A DNA stretch of 64,000 nt from Bacteroidetes bacterium 43-16 (GTDB lineage Bacteria > Bacteroidota > Bacteroidia > Chitinophagales > Chitinophagaceae): positions 104,810 through 168,809 of the forward strand of contig MKTB01000007.1 in the NCBI GenBank assembly GCA_001897525.1, written 5' to 3'. Of this stretch, positions 42,325 through 51,385 are shown piece by piece. Both the position numbers and the translations under genes were made by a program. Each line of letters begins with the position of its first letter. Within the stretch, counting starts at the first letter, position 1. The notes below the pieces were generated by a model. That model was not told where the DNA came from and made no database searches. It worked only from the letters and a program-made list of their open reading frames with translations.

Positions 42325-43194
42325 CTATTTCTTCCATCCCAGCTCAAAGCTGACAAATGCATTCACAAATACGCTTTTGGCATCCTGTAGGGCCATTTGG
42401 TTAATGCCGGTAAAATACATCTCGGCACCTAGTCCCAGTTCAAAACCGGCGACTCTTTTCTTCCTGTTGGCATAGTCAAATTTCAAACCTGTTCTCAGGT
42501 AACCGCCAGGGGTCACTTTAAGTTCGTCCCAGCCTTTACGGTAGCCATAGCCACCTGTAAACTGTGTATAGGCCAGCACATTCACCAGGTTTTCATCATT
42601 GGGGTCCAATTTCATATCGGCATTGGAGGTCGATTTAAAATAATAAGGCTTTAATAGTGCCAATGCAAGGCCTGCATTGGTGTTCCAATGGATCGCTATT
42701 GTACTAGCTTCGGGTTTACCTGCCAGCAGGTAACGATAACCCACGCCTAACTTCCCGGTATAGAAATTATTGATCTTACCGAACTTAAACATATCTGTTG
42801 AAAAAATACTTAAAAAGTAATTGCGATAAGGCTGTGCACCTACATTGGAAAAATCACGAAATTCTTTAGGATGATAGCGCTCTCCTACTTCTACCTGGAA
42901 GTAAAGCACATTATAGAAACGGTCTATTTCTGATTTACGGCCTTCATTTTTTTTGATCAGCCCGTAGTTAAAATATAAGCCCCAGCCATCAGTATTGATC
43001 CTGGCTCCAAAAGCATGTTCGCGGGTTAAAGGTTTGGGACCTTTTACCCTTGGCTCCACCTCTTGTGTATTGATCAGTCTTACAGAATCGGCAAGCCTGC
43101 TCCGGTAGGTCATTTTTTTAGGCTGTGCAAAAGCACTTGTTACTGCCAACTGGCCTAAAACAAAACTTAAAAAGATTTTAAAAACGAGTTTCAT
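42325..43194 (-). CDS. Exported outer-membrane beta-barrel-like protein of unknown function
   Basis: 289 aa. Signal peptide ~1-24 (ending SAFAQ). The rest has the alternating polar/aromatic strands of a small outer-membrane barrel (GWGLYFNYGLIK, NNFYTGKLGVGYRYLL, GFELGLGAEMYF) and a final aromatic strand (VNAFVSFELGWKK). I recognise the general type common in Bacteroidota but no named family. It is divergent from the OsmC gene across 45 bp. Confidence 0.7.
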   Translation of the reverse strand: MKLVFKIFLSFVLGQLAVTSAFAQPKKMTYRSRLADSVRLINTQEVEPRVKGPKPLTREHAFGARINTDGWGLYFNYGLIKKNEGRKSEIDRFYNVLYFQVEVGERYHPKEFRDFSNVGAQPYRNYFLSIFSTDMFKFGKINNFYTGKLGVGYRYLLAGKPEASTIAIHWNTNAGLALALLKPYYFKSTSNADMKLDPNDENLVNVLAYTQFTGGYGYRKGWDELKVTPGGYLRTGLKFDYANRKKRVAGFELGLGAEMYFTGINQMALQDAKSVFVNAFVSFELGWKK

Positions 43195-43207
43195 GCATTT
43201 AGAAAAT

Positions 43208-43215
43208 TATCTTTG
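43208..43215 (+). promoter_or_regulatory. -7 element for the OsmC gene
   Basis: TATCTTTG, 24 bp before the ATG at 43240. Confidence 0.6.
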
Positions 43216-43239
43216 TAAATTTATAAGAAATTTACCAAA

Positions 43240-43662
43240 ATGACCTCAAAAATAATTTACAAAGGGAATTTAAGAACAGAAGCGACACACCTGAGCTCAA
43301 ATGCCTTGATCCAGACTGATGCTCCTGTAGACAATCACGGGAAGGGAGAAAACTTCTCTCCTACGGACCTGGTGGCTACTGCACTGGCCTCTTGTATGCT
43401 TACGATTATGGGGATCACTTCCAATGCGCACCATATTAATATTACAGATACTAAGGCTGAGGTGACCAAGATCATGGTGGCCAATCCCAGGCGCATAGGT
43501 CGTATAGAGGTTACACTATATATCCAGGGACAGGAGACGTTCTCGGCTAAAGAAAAAATGATCTTAAAGCATGCGGCCATGACCTGCCCGGTTTTTGAAA
43601 GCCTGCATACGGATATCGAAAAGATCATTACCTTTTTCTTTAACGGTATTGAAGAAAATTAA
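43240..43662 (+). CDS. OsmC family peroxiredoxin-like protein
   Basis: 140 aa. Both redox cysteines of the OsmC/Ohr fold are present: C52 in ALASCMLTIMG and the second in AMTCPVFESL. The acidic helix and VAN-PRRIGRIEV strand are typical of YhfA/OsmC-like members. These proteins reduce organic hydroperoxides in the cytoplasm. The following FUSC gene starts about 10 bp after its stop. Confidence 0.9.
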   Translation: MTSKIIYKGNLRTEATHLSSNALIQTDAPVDNHGKGENFSPTDLVATALASCMLTIMGITSNAHHINITDTKAEVTKIMVANPRRIGRIEVTLYIQGQETFSAKEKMILKHAAMTCPVFESLHTDIEKIITFFFNGIEEN

Positions 43663-43672
43663 TTCAGTCATC

Positions 43673-45838
43673 TTGCACAGGATTGTAGAAAAAAGATATG
43701 GAAGGTTGAAAAAGCGGCTTGATAATGAAATTATCGAGCCTGCCTGGGGATGGGGATTCCGGGTCGCTATCTCGGTGATCTTACCTACTATTTTAAGTAT
43801 CTATACGGGCAATCATGATTTTTTCTGGATGATCGTAGCTGCAGAAACGGTATCTATCGTAGAGCTTAAAGGCTCTGCCGGTTTACGTTCCCGGCTTTTA
43901 ATTGCAGCCCTGAGCTTTTCCGTTTTATTTACGGTGATCGGCAGCCTGGTGGGCCTGAGCCCATACCTTGCCGTATTGCTCTTATTCCCGGTGGCTTTTG
44001 CTACAGGTTTAATGAAAAACCTGGGCGATTGGGGTCTTGCACTGGCGCTCAACATTTATCTTTTTTATTTAATTGCTTCCAATCATCCTACGCACAGTTT
44101 ACCGGAACTGATGGAGCGGACGGCTTATGTAGCCCTGGGTGGTCTATGGGCCATGGCGGTGGGTATATTCAGTTTCTCGTTTTTACCACAGGGTAAGCCT
44201 TACCGGAGAACGATCGCTCATATCTGGCTGGCGGTGGAGCAACTGGTGACTTTAGTGGCCAATAGCTGGGATACTAAAGCGAAACGAAGTTCTGTAAGGG
44301 CTATTTATTTAAAAGAAAAGGACATCCGCAAGGCAATTGATGAATCTATTGCCCAGTTCAGCGCGCTGTACAGCAGCAAGCAGAACCAGAAGAACAAAAC
44401 GGACCAGCAATTAAGTTATGCCCGGAGATGTGCTTCCCTGGCGAGTTTACAGATCATCAGTGTGGCGGAGTTATCAGAAAAATTATTCAAAGAAGACCTG
44501 GACCCTTTATTTAAGGCGCAGATATTTTCTATTCTCAAAGTACTGGAGCAAATGGCCAACAGGCTGGGCTTTTTCTTCTACACCACTAAAGATGAAGAAT
44601 TTTTACTGATACAATCCAGGCTAAAGCGACTGGAACAGTTCCTGGAATTGTTGAGCAAAATGCCTGATGCCACGAAACAAAACAGCCAGGACCTTGTATT
44701 GCATATCCGTCGTTTTTCCAGGCTGGTCAATATCTCGCTGGAAACGATATCGGGCAATAAAGAAGGCCGCATCTTCCAGCAATATTCTTTATGGCAAACG
44801 CTCAATATTTTACACCCCAAACACTTAATCCACAACTTCAGGCAGTTTATCAACTTTGACAACCTTACGCTGAAGTATGCTTTAAGAATGGCCATAGCGG
44901 CCATGCTCAGCTACCTGATCGGTGTATTGTACCTGCCGGAGCATAGTTATTGGGTACCGCTCACCACGATCATCGTGACACAGCCTTTCTTCGGGGCTAC
45001 GCTCAAGCGTGGTATAGAGCGTAGTATCGGTACGGTGGCCGGGGTTGTGGTCGGGGGACTTTTACTGATGTTGCCTTTTGCCTTTGCGATAAGGTATATG
45101 CTTATTTTCTTCGGGGCTATCCTCATGATCTATAACCTGAGAAAAAATTATGCCTGGGCGGCTTTTTTCATCAGCTTATTCCTGATCGGGCTGATGTCTA
45201 CCGGTGATGAGGTGGAGCGCTCGCTGATCCTGGAACGTATTATGGCTACTTTTATCGGCGGTGCGATCTCTGTGGTTTCGGGCTTTGTATTATTTCCTTC
45301 CTGGGATAAAAAGCTTTTACCTAATTACCTCACCCAGGCTATTGCGGCCAACTATCATTACTTCGTACACCTGTTTTATGACCTGGCAGAAGAATCTGCT
45401 GATCAGGCAAGCTGGGTGCAATTCAAGATTGCCGCAGAATCAAGCAATAGTAATGCTTATGATTCGCTGAACCGCTACCTTACGGAACCTAAATACAGGG
45501 AGAAAAGCCAGGCCCCGGCCTACTTTACAGCGATTACTTATAATATCAGGATCACTCGTGAATTGAATTTCTACCAGGATGATAAAGAAGCGGAGGATAC
45601 GCAAAAGCGCGTGGATAACCGGAATACATATTCGGTCATTCCTTTGCTGACAAAGATACATTCCTTGTTTCAACAATCTATTGGCCTGCTGGAGCAGAGG
45701 TATAAACTGGATATGCAGATTAACTGGACGAATGAAAAATCCATAAAAAGCACTTTAGCGCCCACGGAGCATCAGTGGCAATGTGTGGAGCGCCTTTACC
45801 TGGAGCTGAAGGCGCTGAACGCGGGCTTGAATCATTAA
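43673..45838 (+). CDS. FUSC family (YccS/YhfK-like) inner-membrane transporter, probable TTG start
   Basis: 721 aa if started at the TTG at 43673, close to YccS length. An ATG at 43595 is in frame but would overlap the OsmC gene by 68 bp. Two clusters of about six hydrophobic helices (residues ~25-185 and ~400-540) are each followed by a soluble region. The second contains YWVPLTTIIVTQPFFGATLKRGIERSIGT, the FUSC signature. Related proteins are aromatic-acid or fusaric-acid exporters or cell-envelope proteins of unknown substrate. Probably co-transcribed with the OsmC gene. Confidence 0.82.
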   Translation: MHRIVEKRYGRLKKRLDNEIIEPAWGWGFRVAISVILPTILSIYTGNHDFFWMIVAAETVSIVELKGSAGLRSRLLIAALSFSVLFTVIGSLVGLSPYLAVLLLFPVAFATGLMKNLGDWGLALALNIYLFYLIASNHPTHSLPELMERTAYVALGGLWAMAVGIFSFSFLPQGKPYRRTIAHIWLAVEQLVTLVANSWDTKAKRSSVRAIYLKEKDIRKAIDESIAQFSALYSSKQNQKNKTDQQLSYARRCASLASLQIISVAELSEKLFKEDLDPLFKAQIFSILKVLEQMANRLGFFFYTTKDEEFLLIQSRLKRLEQFLELLSKMPDATKQNSQDLVLHIRRFSRLVNISLETISGNKEGRIFQQYSLWQTLNILHPKHLIHNFRQFINFDNLTLKYALRMAIAAMLSYLIGVLYLPEHSYWVPLTTIIVTQPFFGATLKRGIERSIGTVAGVVVGGLLLMLPFAFAIRYMLIFFGAILMIYNLRKNYAWAAFFISLFLIGLMSTGDEVERSLILERIMATFIGGAISVVSGFVLFPSWDKKLLPNYLTQAIAANYHYFVHLFYDLAEESADQASWVQFKIAAESSNSNAYDSLNRYLTEPKYREKSQAPAYFTAITYNIRITRELNFYQDDKEAEDTQKRVDNRNTYSVIPLLTKIHSLFQQSIGLLEQRYKLDMQINWTNEKSIKSTLAPTEHQWQCVERLYLELKALNAGLNH

Positions 45839-45848
45839 TGACAAAGAA

Positions 45849-45869
45849 GGATGTGTGCCTTACACATCC
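45849..45869. terminator. Short hairpin between convergent FUSC and YtxH genes
   Basis: GGATGTGT (45849-45856) pairs with ACACATCC (45862-45869). It overlaps the stop codon of the YtxH gene and lacks a strong T run. Confidence 0.45.
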
Positions 45870-46138
45870 AGTTCTTTCAATGCTTTTTGATTGTTCTCGA
45901 TCAATTGCATTAATCTTTTGCGGTCGCTATCGGTAAGCATCACAGATTCGTCGGCCAGCAAAGCTCTCAGTTCTTCCAGCTCTTTTTCTTTATTACCGAA
46001 CCATTTTTTGAAGGTACTATTTATTTTTCCCGCGGCATTGGCCACTGTCTTCCTGCTCTTATAGCCCTGGGCAGGAGCAAAAAATACGCCGATTAATACT
46101 CCGACAGACATACCTACTGTGAATTTTGAAACTTTCAT
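45860..46138 (-). CDS. YtxH-domain protein
   Basis: 92 aa. The N-terminal GMSVGVLIGVFFAPAQGYKSRK is the typical YtxH segment: one glycine-rich membrane helix, then a Pro-x-x-G turn and a basic stretch. The remaining ~55 residues are a charged helix (EKELEELRALLADESVM). YtxH proteins are small, membrane-anchored and associated with stress in other bacteria; the molecular role is unknown. Single gene. Confidence 0.8.
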   Translation of the reverse strand: MKVSKFTVGMSVGVLIGVFFAPAQGYKSRKTVANAAGKINSTFKKWFGNKEKELEELRALLADESVMLTDSDRKRLMQLIENNQKALKELDV

Positions 46139-46265
46139 ACAGATACCTTTTAGTTTTTGTAAATATACGCAAAAGAGTATTGTAAGTTTCTAAACAAATC
46201 ATAAATATAAAAACCTGTACCCCATCCCGTGCAAGCATTTAAGATGATTTTACAAGTATTTTATT

Positions 46266-46273
46266 TAGGTTTG
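46266..46273 (+). promoter_or_regulatory. -7 element for the rhodanese operon
   Basis: TAGGTTTG, 26 bp before the ATG at 46300. Confidence 0.6.
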
Positions 46274-46299
46274 CAATACCATTTAAAAAACAAGAAACA

Positions 46300-46620
46300 A
46301 TGACCAATACAACAATAAGCCAGGTAAAAGAAAGGCTGGACAATGGCGAAGCCATTCACATCATTGATGTAAGAGAAGCTAATGAATATGCTGAGGATAA
46401 TATCGGTGCCACATTATTGCCTTTAAGTGAGTTAAGGAACTTTGATGCGGAAGCTATTGAGGACTTCAAAGACCAGGAACTGATCATTCATTGCAGAAGT
46501 GGCAAAAGAAGTATTGAAGCCTGCCTGATATTGGAACAAATGGGCTTTACTAATGTGGTAAACCTGGAAGGAGGTATATTGGCATGGCGCGAACAACTGG
46601 GGGAAAGGAATTATAAATAA
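46300..46620 (+). CDS. Single-domain rhodanese-like protein
   Basis: 106 aa, only a rhodanese domain. The active-site loop IIHCRSGKRSIEA carries the catalytic Cys, and NLEGGILAWREQ is the usual C-terminal motif. It could transfer sulfane sulfur or act on thiols in the cytoplasm. It resembles GlpE/PspE-like stand-alone rhodaneses but has no signal peptide. First gene of a four-gene operon (46300-48519); the next gene starts 3 bp after its stop. Confidence 0.9.
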   Translation: MTNTTISQVKERLDNGEAIHIIDVREANEYAEDNIGATLLPLSELRNFDAEAIEDFKDQELIIHCRSGKRSIEACLILEQMGFTNVVNLEGGILAWREQLGERNYK

Positions 46621-46623
46621 GTA

Positions 46624-47187
46624 ATGCAGCACCTGGAACCTTTTTACAATTGGCGGCATCTCTATATGGCAGAGGAAGATCCTGCCTCCCCTTTTTATGG
46701 CAATGAGTACAGCGAATTTGAATTCAGGGATACGATATATAATTACTATATCCATCCGCAATGGGATAATTTCGACTCCCCTACTCTTTATCTCAAAATA
46801 CTGTTTGTAGATTATGAAGAGGGTTATGCGATCATAGAGTTCCTGGGAGAATGGAATGATGCGATCGGGAATGACATCATGCAACTGAAACGCAATATCA
46901 TTGATGACATGATCCGGAACGGCATTTCCAAGTTTATTCTTATCGTGGAAAATGTGCTTAATTTTCATAGCAGTGATGACAGTTATTACGAAGAGTGGAA
47001 TGAAGATATTGCGGATGAAGAAGGGTGGATCGTAATGCTGAACCTGCCGGAGCATTTGAAGCAGGAAGTAAAAGCTGCGGGAATCAATTATTACGTCTTC
47101 CAGCAGGAATATGATGAGTGGCGCACTCATCTGCCGGCAATAGTTTTTCAGAAAGTAGAAGACCAGTTATTAAAAAGGATTGGCTAA
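46624..47187 (+). CDS. Acidic protein of unknown function in the rhodanese operon
   Basis: 187 aa, soluble, strongly acidic and rich in Tyr, Asp and Glu. Recognisable segments include YGNEYSEFEFRDTIYNYYIHPQWD and EFLGEWNDAIGNDIMQLKRN, with WIVMLNLPEHLKQEV near the end. There is no cysteine, so it is not a redox protein itself despite the company it keeps. I do not recognise a family. Start 3 bp after the rhodanese stop implies coupled translation. Confidence 0.75.
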   Translation: MQHLEPFYNWRHLYMAEEDPASPFYGNEYSEFEFRDTIYNYYIHPQWDNFDSPTLYLKILFVDYEEGYAIIEFLGEWNDAIGNDIMQLKRNIIDDMIRNGISKFILIVENVLNFHSSDDSYYEEWNEDIADEEGWIVMLNLPEHLKQEVKAAGINYYVFQQEYDEWRTHLPAIVFQKVEDQLLKRIG

Positions 47188-47218
47188 ACAGCTCATCGCT
47201 TAATAGAGGAAAGAAAGA

Positions 47219-47941
47219 ATGAATGTATCAATATTTATCCCTTGTTTTATAGACCAGCTTTACCCGCAAACGGGTATGAACATGGTAAAGGTGCTGGAGC
47301 GGCTGGGCTGTAACGTGGATTATCCTAAAGGGCAAACCTGCTGCGGGCAACCGGCCTGCAATGCAGGATTCCAGGATGAGGCCAGGGATATTGCCAAAAA
47401 GTTCTGTAATGACTTTTCACATAATGACCATTTCATTGTAGCACCCTCGGGCTCCTGTGTAGGTTATATTACAAACCAGTATAATCGTTTACTGAAGCAT
47501 TCGAGTGCTTATACCCAGTTTAAACAGATCAAGGGCCGGATCTTTGAGTTCAGCGATTTCCTGGTCAATAAAATGGGGGTGTCTAAAATGAATGCCAGCC
47601 TGAACGGCAAAGCCAGCTATCATGATGGTTGCGGCTCGCTGAGGGAATGTGGCATCAAGCAGGCTCCGCGTCAACTGCTGGAGCATGTGAACGGACTGGA
47701 ACTAATAGAAATGAAGGAATGCGAGACCTGCTGCGGCTTTGGCGGCACTTTTGCGGTTAAGTATGAACCGATCTCTATCGGCATGGCGAAAAACAAAGTA
47801 GACAGTGCCGAGGCTACGGGTGCTAACATGATCATATCTGCTGATATGTCTTGCCTGATGCATATTGATGCTTACATCAAGAAGCAAAACAAGCCCATGA
47901 AAACCATGCATATTGCGGATGTATTAGCCTCCGGATGGTAG
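47219..47941 (+). CDS. LutA/YkgE-like CCG-domain (Fe-S) protein
   Basis: 240 aa. Two cysteine-rich CCG domains: CCGQPACNAGF near residue 40 and CETCCGFGGTFAVKY near residue 167. Additional conserved elements are FIPCFIDQLYP at the start and HDGCGSLRECG. This is the fold of LutA, YkgE and the HdrB/GlpC/SdhE family that binds iron-sulfur clusters and moves electrons to quinones or heterodisulfides. LutB and LutC, which normally complete lactate oxidase, are not encoded nearby, so lactate use cannot be claimed. Confidence 0.87.
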   Translation: MNVSIFIPCFIDQLYPQTGMNMVKVLERLGCNVDYPKGQTCCGQPACNAGFQDEARDIAKKFCNDFSHNDHFIVAPSGSCVGYITNQYNRLLKHSSAYTQFKQIKGRIFEFSDFLVNKMGVSKMNASLNGKASYHDGCGSLRECGIKQAPRQLLEHVNGLELIEMKECETCCGFGGTFAVKYEPISIGMAKNKVDSAEATGANMIISADMSCLMHIDAYIKKQNKPMKTMHIADVLASGW

Positions 47942-47964
47942 TGTATAAAAATAAATAAGAGAAG

Positions 47965-48519
47965 ATGAAATTTTTAAAATCTGCATTGATCGCCGGGATG
48001 GTAATGGCAACGGGTAGCCAGGTTCAGGCCCAAGTACATGAACATGAGCCTGCGACCACGGATAGCCTTGCTTCCAAAATGCGTAAAATATTTTATGGCA
48101 TGCAGTTCCATGATGTGTTCAATAACAATGCCCTGGTAGACATCAATGCGATGCCTGCCGACACGCCTGTATTGATCATGTATTACAGCACGGAATGCGG
48201 CCATTGCCGGCTGGATGCACAGAAGCTGCCGGAGTTGGTACCTCAGTATGGCATCCCGTTCTGGATGGCCTCTGCTCATGAGCCTGCTTTGCTCCAGAAG
48301 TTTGCCGATGATTTCAGATTGAGGAATGTACCTAAATTACGTTTCCTGTATGACTTCTCTAAGGGTATGCACAACTGGTTTGAATTTAAGTATGTGCCGT
48401 TTATTGCCCTGGTAGATAAAAAAGGTAATTTCATTAAAGAGTTTGATAAACTACCCAGCCCTGAATTATTAAAAGAGGTGATCAGGACCAATGAATACTT
48501 AGAGCTATTCCACAAATAA
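47965..48519 (+). CDS. Exported thioredoxin-fold protein with a CGHC motif
   Basis: 184 aa. A signal peptide (residues ~1-22, ending VQAQ) precedes a His/Glu-rich stretch (VHEHEP), then a thioredoxin-like domain with YYSTECGHCRLDAQKLP, the redox pair of DsbA/ResA-type proteins. The cis-Pro region is VPFIALV. It is likely periplasmic. Last gene of the rhodanese operon, 23 bp after the LutA-like gene, and followed by a strong terminator. Confidence 0.83.
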   Translation: MKFLKSALIAGMVMATGSQVQAQVHEHEPATTDSLASKMRKIFYGMQFHDVFNNNALVDINAMPADTPVLIMYYSTECGHCRLDAQKLPELVPQYGIPFWMASAHEPALLQKFADDFRLRNVPKLRFLYDFSKGMHNWFEFKYVPFIALVDKKGNFIKEFDKLPSPELLKEVIRTNEYLELFHK

Positions 48520-48542
48520 TCATTGAATTTTATAAGAATCTT

Positions 48543-48572
48543 GAAGCGATACAGTTTTGTATCGCTTCTTTT
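48543..48572 (+). terminator. Terminator of the rhodanese operon
   Basis: GAAGCGATACA (48543-48553) pairs exactly with TGTATCGCTTC (48558-48568), followed by TTTTA. Confidence 0.8.
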
Positions 48573-48595
48573 ATTTAGGCTACATACATTAAAAA

Positions 48596-48623
48596 AGGCC
48601 GTTCTAAAGAATTAGAACAGCCT
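48596..48623 (-). terminator. Terminator of the TonB-type receptor gene
   Basis: AGGCCGTTCTAA pairs with TTAGAACAGCCT with one mismatch. On the minus strand it is followed by TTTTTTAAT. Confidence 0.7.
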
Positions 48624-48653
48624 ATAAAGGGTATATATGAAAAGAGTTAATAA

Positions 48654-51170
48654 TTATCTTCCTCCGGCTCCGCCGCCCATTTGATTACTTTCATTTTGTT
48701 TCAGGTCATCGTTTTTAACTGCTTTTTCCTGGGCAAACTGCATTTTACCAAAGCTCCAGTTAAAGCTCAGACGTACACCTCTGCCTACATACTCTGTATT
48801 AATCGTCTGCATGGCATCCGGATAGCTAAATCTTGTAGGGATTTTCACTCTCGGTGTCAGGATATTCTCTGCTGCAATACCGATCTGGCCTCTGCCTTTT
48901 AAGATATTCATCTGTGCACCTACAAAGTAGTAGTACCAGCCACCTTGAGTGCCCTGCAACATTACCTGGTTGCCGCTGTACATACCAAAACCGTTGATAC
49001 TGAATTTAGGGGTCAGCTGGTAGTTGGCATACATATTTACAGAGTACTCCCAACCTGTATTTTTAAGCTTGAATGTTTCTGTGTTGCTCTCCAGTTGTTT
49101 GTAATAAAGGTTACCATTCAGGTTCAGCATCAGTTTTTTGAACAAGGTAGTATTACCAAACAGGTCAAGACCTGTAGCATTTACTTTGGCAATATTACCG
49201 AATGTGGTCATACTGATCTTGGTCGTTTCGTCTATCGTGGTCATTTGTTCAATCCCATTACCCGTTATACGGTGGAAGAGACTTGCATTGATACTTGACC
49301 TCCCGATATAGGTACTATAACCCAATTCGATGTTATGTGTTTTCTCAGGATCCAGGTTGATGTTACCTTGTTTCAGGTTCAATGGATCGCTATAGTCTAT
49401 ATAAGGATTAATGAAATCAATGGATGGCCTGTTAATCCTTTTATTGTAGGATATTTTCAGTTTATTGAAATTACCCAGGTCATACATGAACACCAGGTTA
49501 GGCAGGAAGTTATGGTATACCGGCAAGGTAAATTCACCGCCATTACTGCTCATATAGCTTTCACCTCCGATATGCGTCAACTCGTAGCGTGCACCTGCCA
49601 CCATGCTGAATTGCTTGCTGAGCGGTGTCGTAAACTGTCCGTAAGCCGAACCTACGAATTGATTGTAGGTAAGAGATCCGGAACGGTTAGGGTCTACAAT
49701 ATAATCTGCAATCTGGTCTTTCTTCCAGTTGCGCAGGGTGAAATCACTGGCAATATCCCTGTTGATGGCTTTCAAACCGAACTCCAGTTTTTGTCCTTTT
49801 TGTTTTAAAGGTTCTGTATAGTCTGCCTGGAAAGTCAATTCATTGTTCTTTCTTTTATTATCATTGATCTCGCGGTAGTCAACAATATTCTCTATATTAT
49901 TGAAGTTGGAAGTGCTGTAGCCGGCATCCATATCGTTTATGGAATAAGCACCTAACAATTCCAGGGATCTGCCGGGTTTTGCTTTTGATTTAGCAGAATA
50001 GGCAGCATTGATACCGTAAGTATTTCTTGGATTGCGCTGATCTGTCGTCCGGGTAAAAGCTCTGCCCAAAGCAGCATAACTTCCGCTCAGGTCCATATCC
50101 TGGTTCCACTCGCCGGGATTATAGTTAACGCTCGCCTGGATAGACTGTAAAGAATCGATCTGGTAATCCATCCCCACTTTTGCCCAACCGAAGTTACCGT
50201 AACCTTTCATCGTCTGGCTGGTATTGAATACAGATTCATTCGCTTTCCCCGGAAAGTCGGTACGGGTACCCTCTGATTCCAGCACCATAGACCAGCGGCT
50301 GACCCCAAAACTGGTGTTCAATCCGAACTTACCTTTACGGTAGTTCAGGTTGGCCCCCACATGGCCGTTCAACAACTTCTGGTCGAAATTATAGCTCGGG
50401 CCGGCAAATACAGTACCGCTGAATCCACCGATCATTTTTTTCTTGGTAATGATATTGATCACACCGGAAGCACCTTCACCATCATATTTTGCACCGGGGC
50501 TGGTCAATACTTCTATGCTTTTGATATTATCTGCCGGGATCTGGCGCAGGGCATCTTTTACAGAAGAAGCCATTAACTCAGAAGGTTTACCGTCGATCAG
50601 CACTTTAATATTGGCATTACCGCGCAGCTTTACATTCCCTTCCATGTCTACCGTTACCATAGGTACTTTACGCAATACATCAGTAGCCGAGCTACCTAAT
50701 GCAGATTTATCGTTCTCTACATTGTAATTGATCCCGTCGGGTCTTTGCTCGATCACTTTTTTGAAATCGGTCACCACGACTTCTTTCAATTGAGATTCAT
50801 CTGCGATCAGGACTACATCACCCAGGTTTTTAGTACCCTCAGCGATGGTAATATCTTTTTCGTAGTTTTTGAAACCTACATAGTAGATCATCAATTTATA
50901 ATCTCCTGCCGGTACTTTTTCGATAGAGAAGGCACCGTTCTCTTCTGTATAATTAAAATATTGTTTTGCCTCAGCATTTTTAGCTACCAGAACGACATTA
51001 GCCAGGTCAAGGCCTTTGCCCTCTGCCTTATCCAGGATCCTTCCCGATACGGTATAACCTGCCGCTTCCGGGGAGGTTACGGACTGTGGTAAGTTTACTT
51101 CAACCTGTGCTATAGCCGGGCTCAGCGCGGTCAAACTTATGAAGCTTAAAGTAAGTGGAAGTGCTCTCAT
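48654..51170 (-). CDS. TonB-dependent-receptor-like outer-membrane protein with carboxypeptidase-regulatory-like domain
   Basis: 838 aa. Signal peptide ~1-21. A carboxypeptidase-regulatory-like beta domain spans ~40-120 (GRILDKAEGKGLDLANV, YYVGFKNYEKDI). A plug follows (~125-235: TDVLRKVPMVTVDMEGNVKLRGN, IEVLTSPGAKYDGEGASGVINI in parts), then an outer-membrane beta-barrel of the OMP_b-brl_3 type. The C-terminus is a Gln/Asn-rich tail (NESNQMGGGAGGR) instead of a canonical final strand. No SusD partner, so not a glycan SusC. The transported compound is unknown. Confidence 0.87.
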   Translation of the reverse strand: MRALPLTLSFISLTALSPAIAQVEVNLPQSVTSPEAAGYTVSGRILDKAEGKGLDLANVVLVAKNAEAKQYFNYTEENGAFSIEKVPAGDYKLMIYYVGFKNYEKDITIAEGTKNLGDVVLIADESQLKEVVVTDFKKVIEQRPDGINYNVENDKSALGSSATDVLRKVPMVTVDMEGNVKLRGNANIKVLIDGKPSELMASSVKDALRQIPADNIKSIEVLTSPGAKYDGEGASGVINIITKKKMIGGFSGTVFAGPSYNFDQKLLNGHVGANLNYRKGKFGLNTSFGVSRWSMVLESEGTRTDFPGKANESVFNTSQTMKGYGNFGWAKVGMDYQIDSLQSIQASVNYNPGEWNQDMDLSGSYAALGRAFTRTTDQRNPRNTYGINAAYSAKSKAKPGRSLELLGAYSINDMDAGYSTSNFNNIENIVDYREINDNKRKNNELTFQADYTEPLKQKGQKLEFGLKAINRDIASDFTLRNWKKDQIADYIVDPNRSGSLTYNQFVGSAYGQFTTPLSKQFSMVAGARYELTHIGGESYMSSNGGEFTLPVYHNFLPNLVFMYDLGNFNKLKISYNKRINRPSIDFINPYIDYSDPLNLKQGNINLDPEKTHNIELGYSTYIGRSSINASLFHRITGNGIEQMTTIDETTKISMTTFGNIAKVNATGLDLFGNTTLFKKLMLNLNGNLYYKQLESNTETFKLKNTGWEYSVNMYANYQLTPKFSINGFGMYSGNQVMLQGTQGGWYYYFVGAQMNILKGRGQIGIAAENILTPRVKIPTRFSYPDAMQTINTEYVGRGVRLSFNWSFGKMQFAQEKAVKNDDLKQNESNQMGGGAGGR

Positions 51171-51190
51171 TATTGATAAGTTTTATGGTA

Positions 51191-51198
51191 CAAAAATA
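51191..51198 (-). promoter_or_regulatory. -7 element for the receptor gene
   Basis: TATTTTTG on the minus strand, 20 bp upstream of the ATG at 51170. Confidence 0.6.
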
Positions 51199-51325
51199 GG
51201 ACCTTGTATCTTCAATTTTGTACCCCTAAAAGGGGGATTTTTAATTGTTTATGCAAAGATATTATTTGCAGCAGCGGCTTTACAAGTGGCTTTCGGTCAA
51301 TGACATTGCGTGCTCGGTAAATAAA

Positions 51326-51355
51326 AAAGGGCTGCTTCAGATGAAGCAGCCCTTT
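51326..51355. terminator. Terminator of the T9SS-exported protein gene
   Basis: AAAGGGCTGCTTC (51326-51338) pairs exactly with GAAGCAGCCCTTT (51343-51355) around a 4-nt loop. It lies downstream of the minus-strand gene that ends at 51386. Confidence 0.8.
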
Positions 51356-51385
51356 CGGTAAACTTATATAATTTACTGTGTGAAC

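Noticed and set aside
46432..47130. 232-codon antisense open frame opposite the rhodanese operon
   Set aside because: Both genes on the plus strand are clearly real. The antisense translation is Ile/Phe-rich with no recognisable domain.
47219..47941. Lactate oxidation operon (lutABC)
   Set aside because: Only the LutA-like CCG protein is present. No LutB ferredoxin-type or LutC protein is encoded around it.
48654..51170. SusC-type glycan utilisation receptor
   Set aside because: No SusD partner, no glycoside hydrolases nearby, and the barrel is of the OMP_b-brl_3 type.
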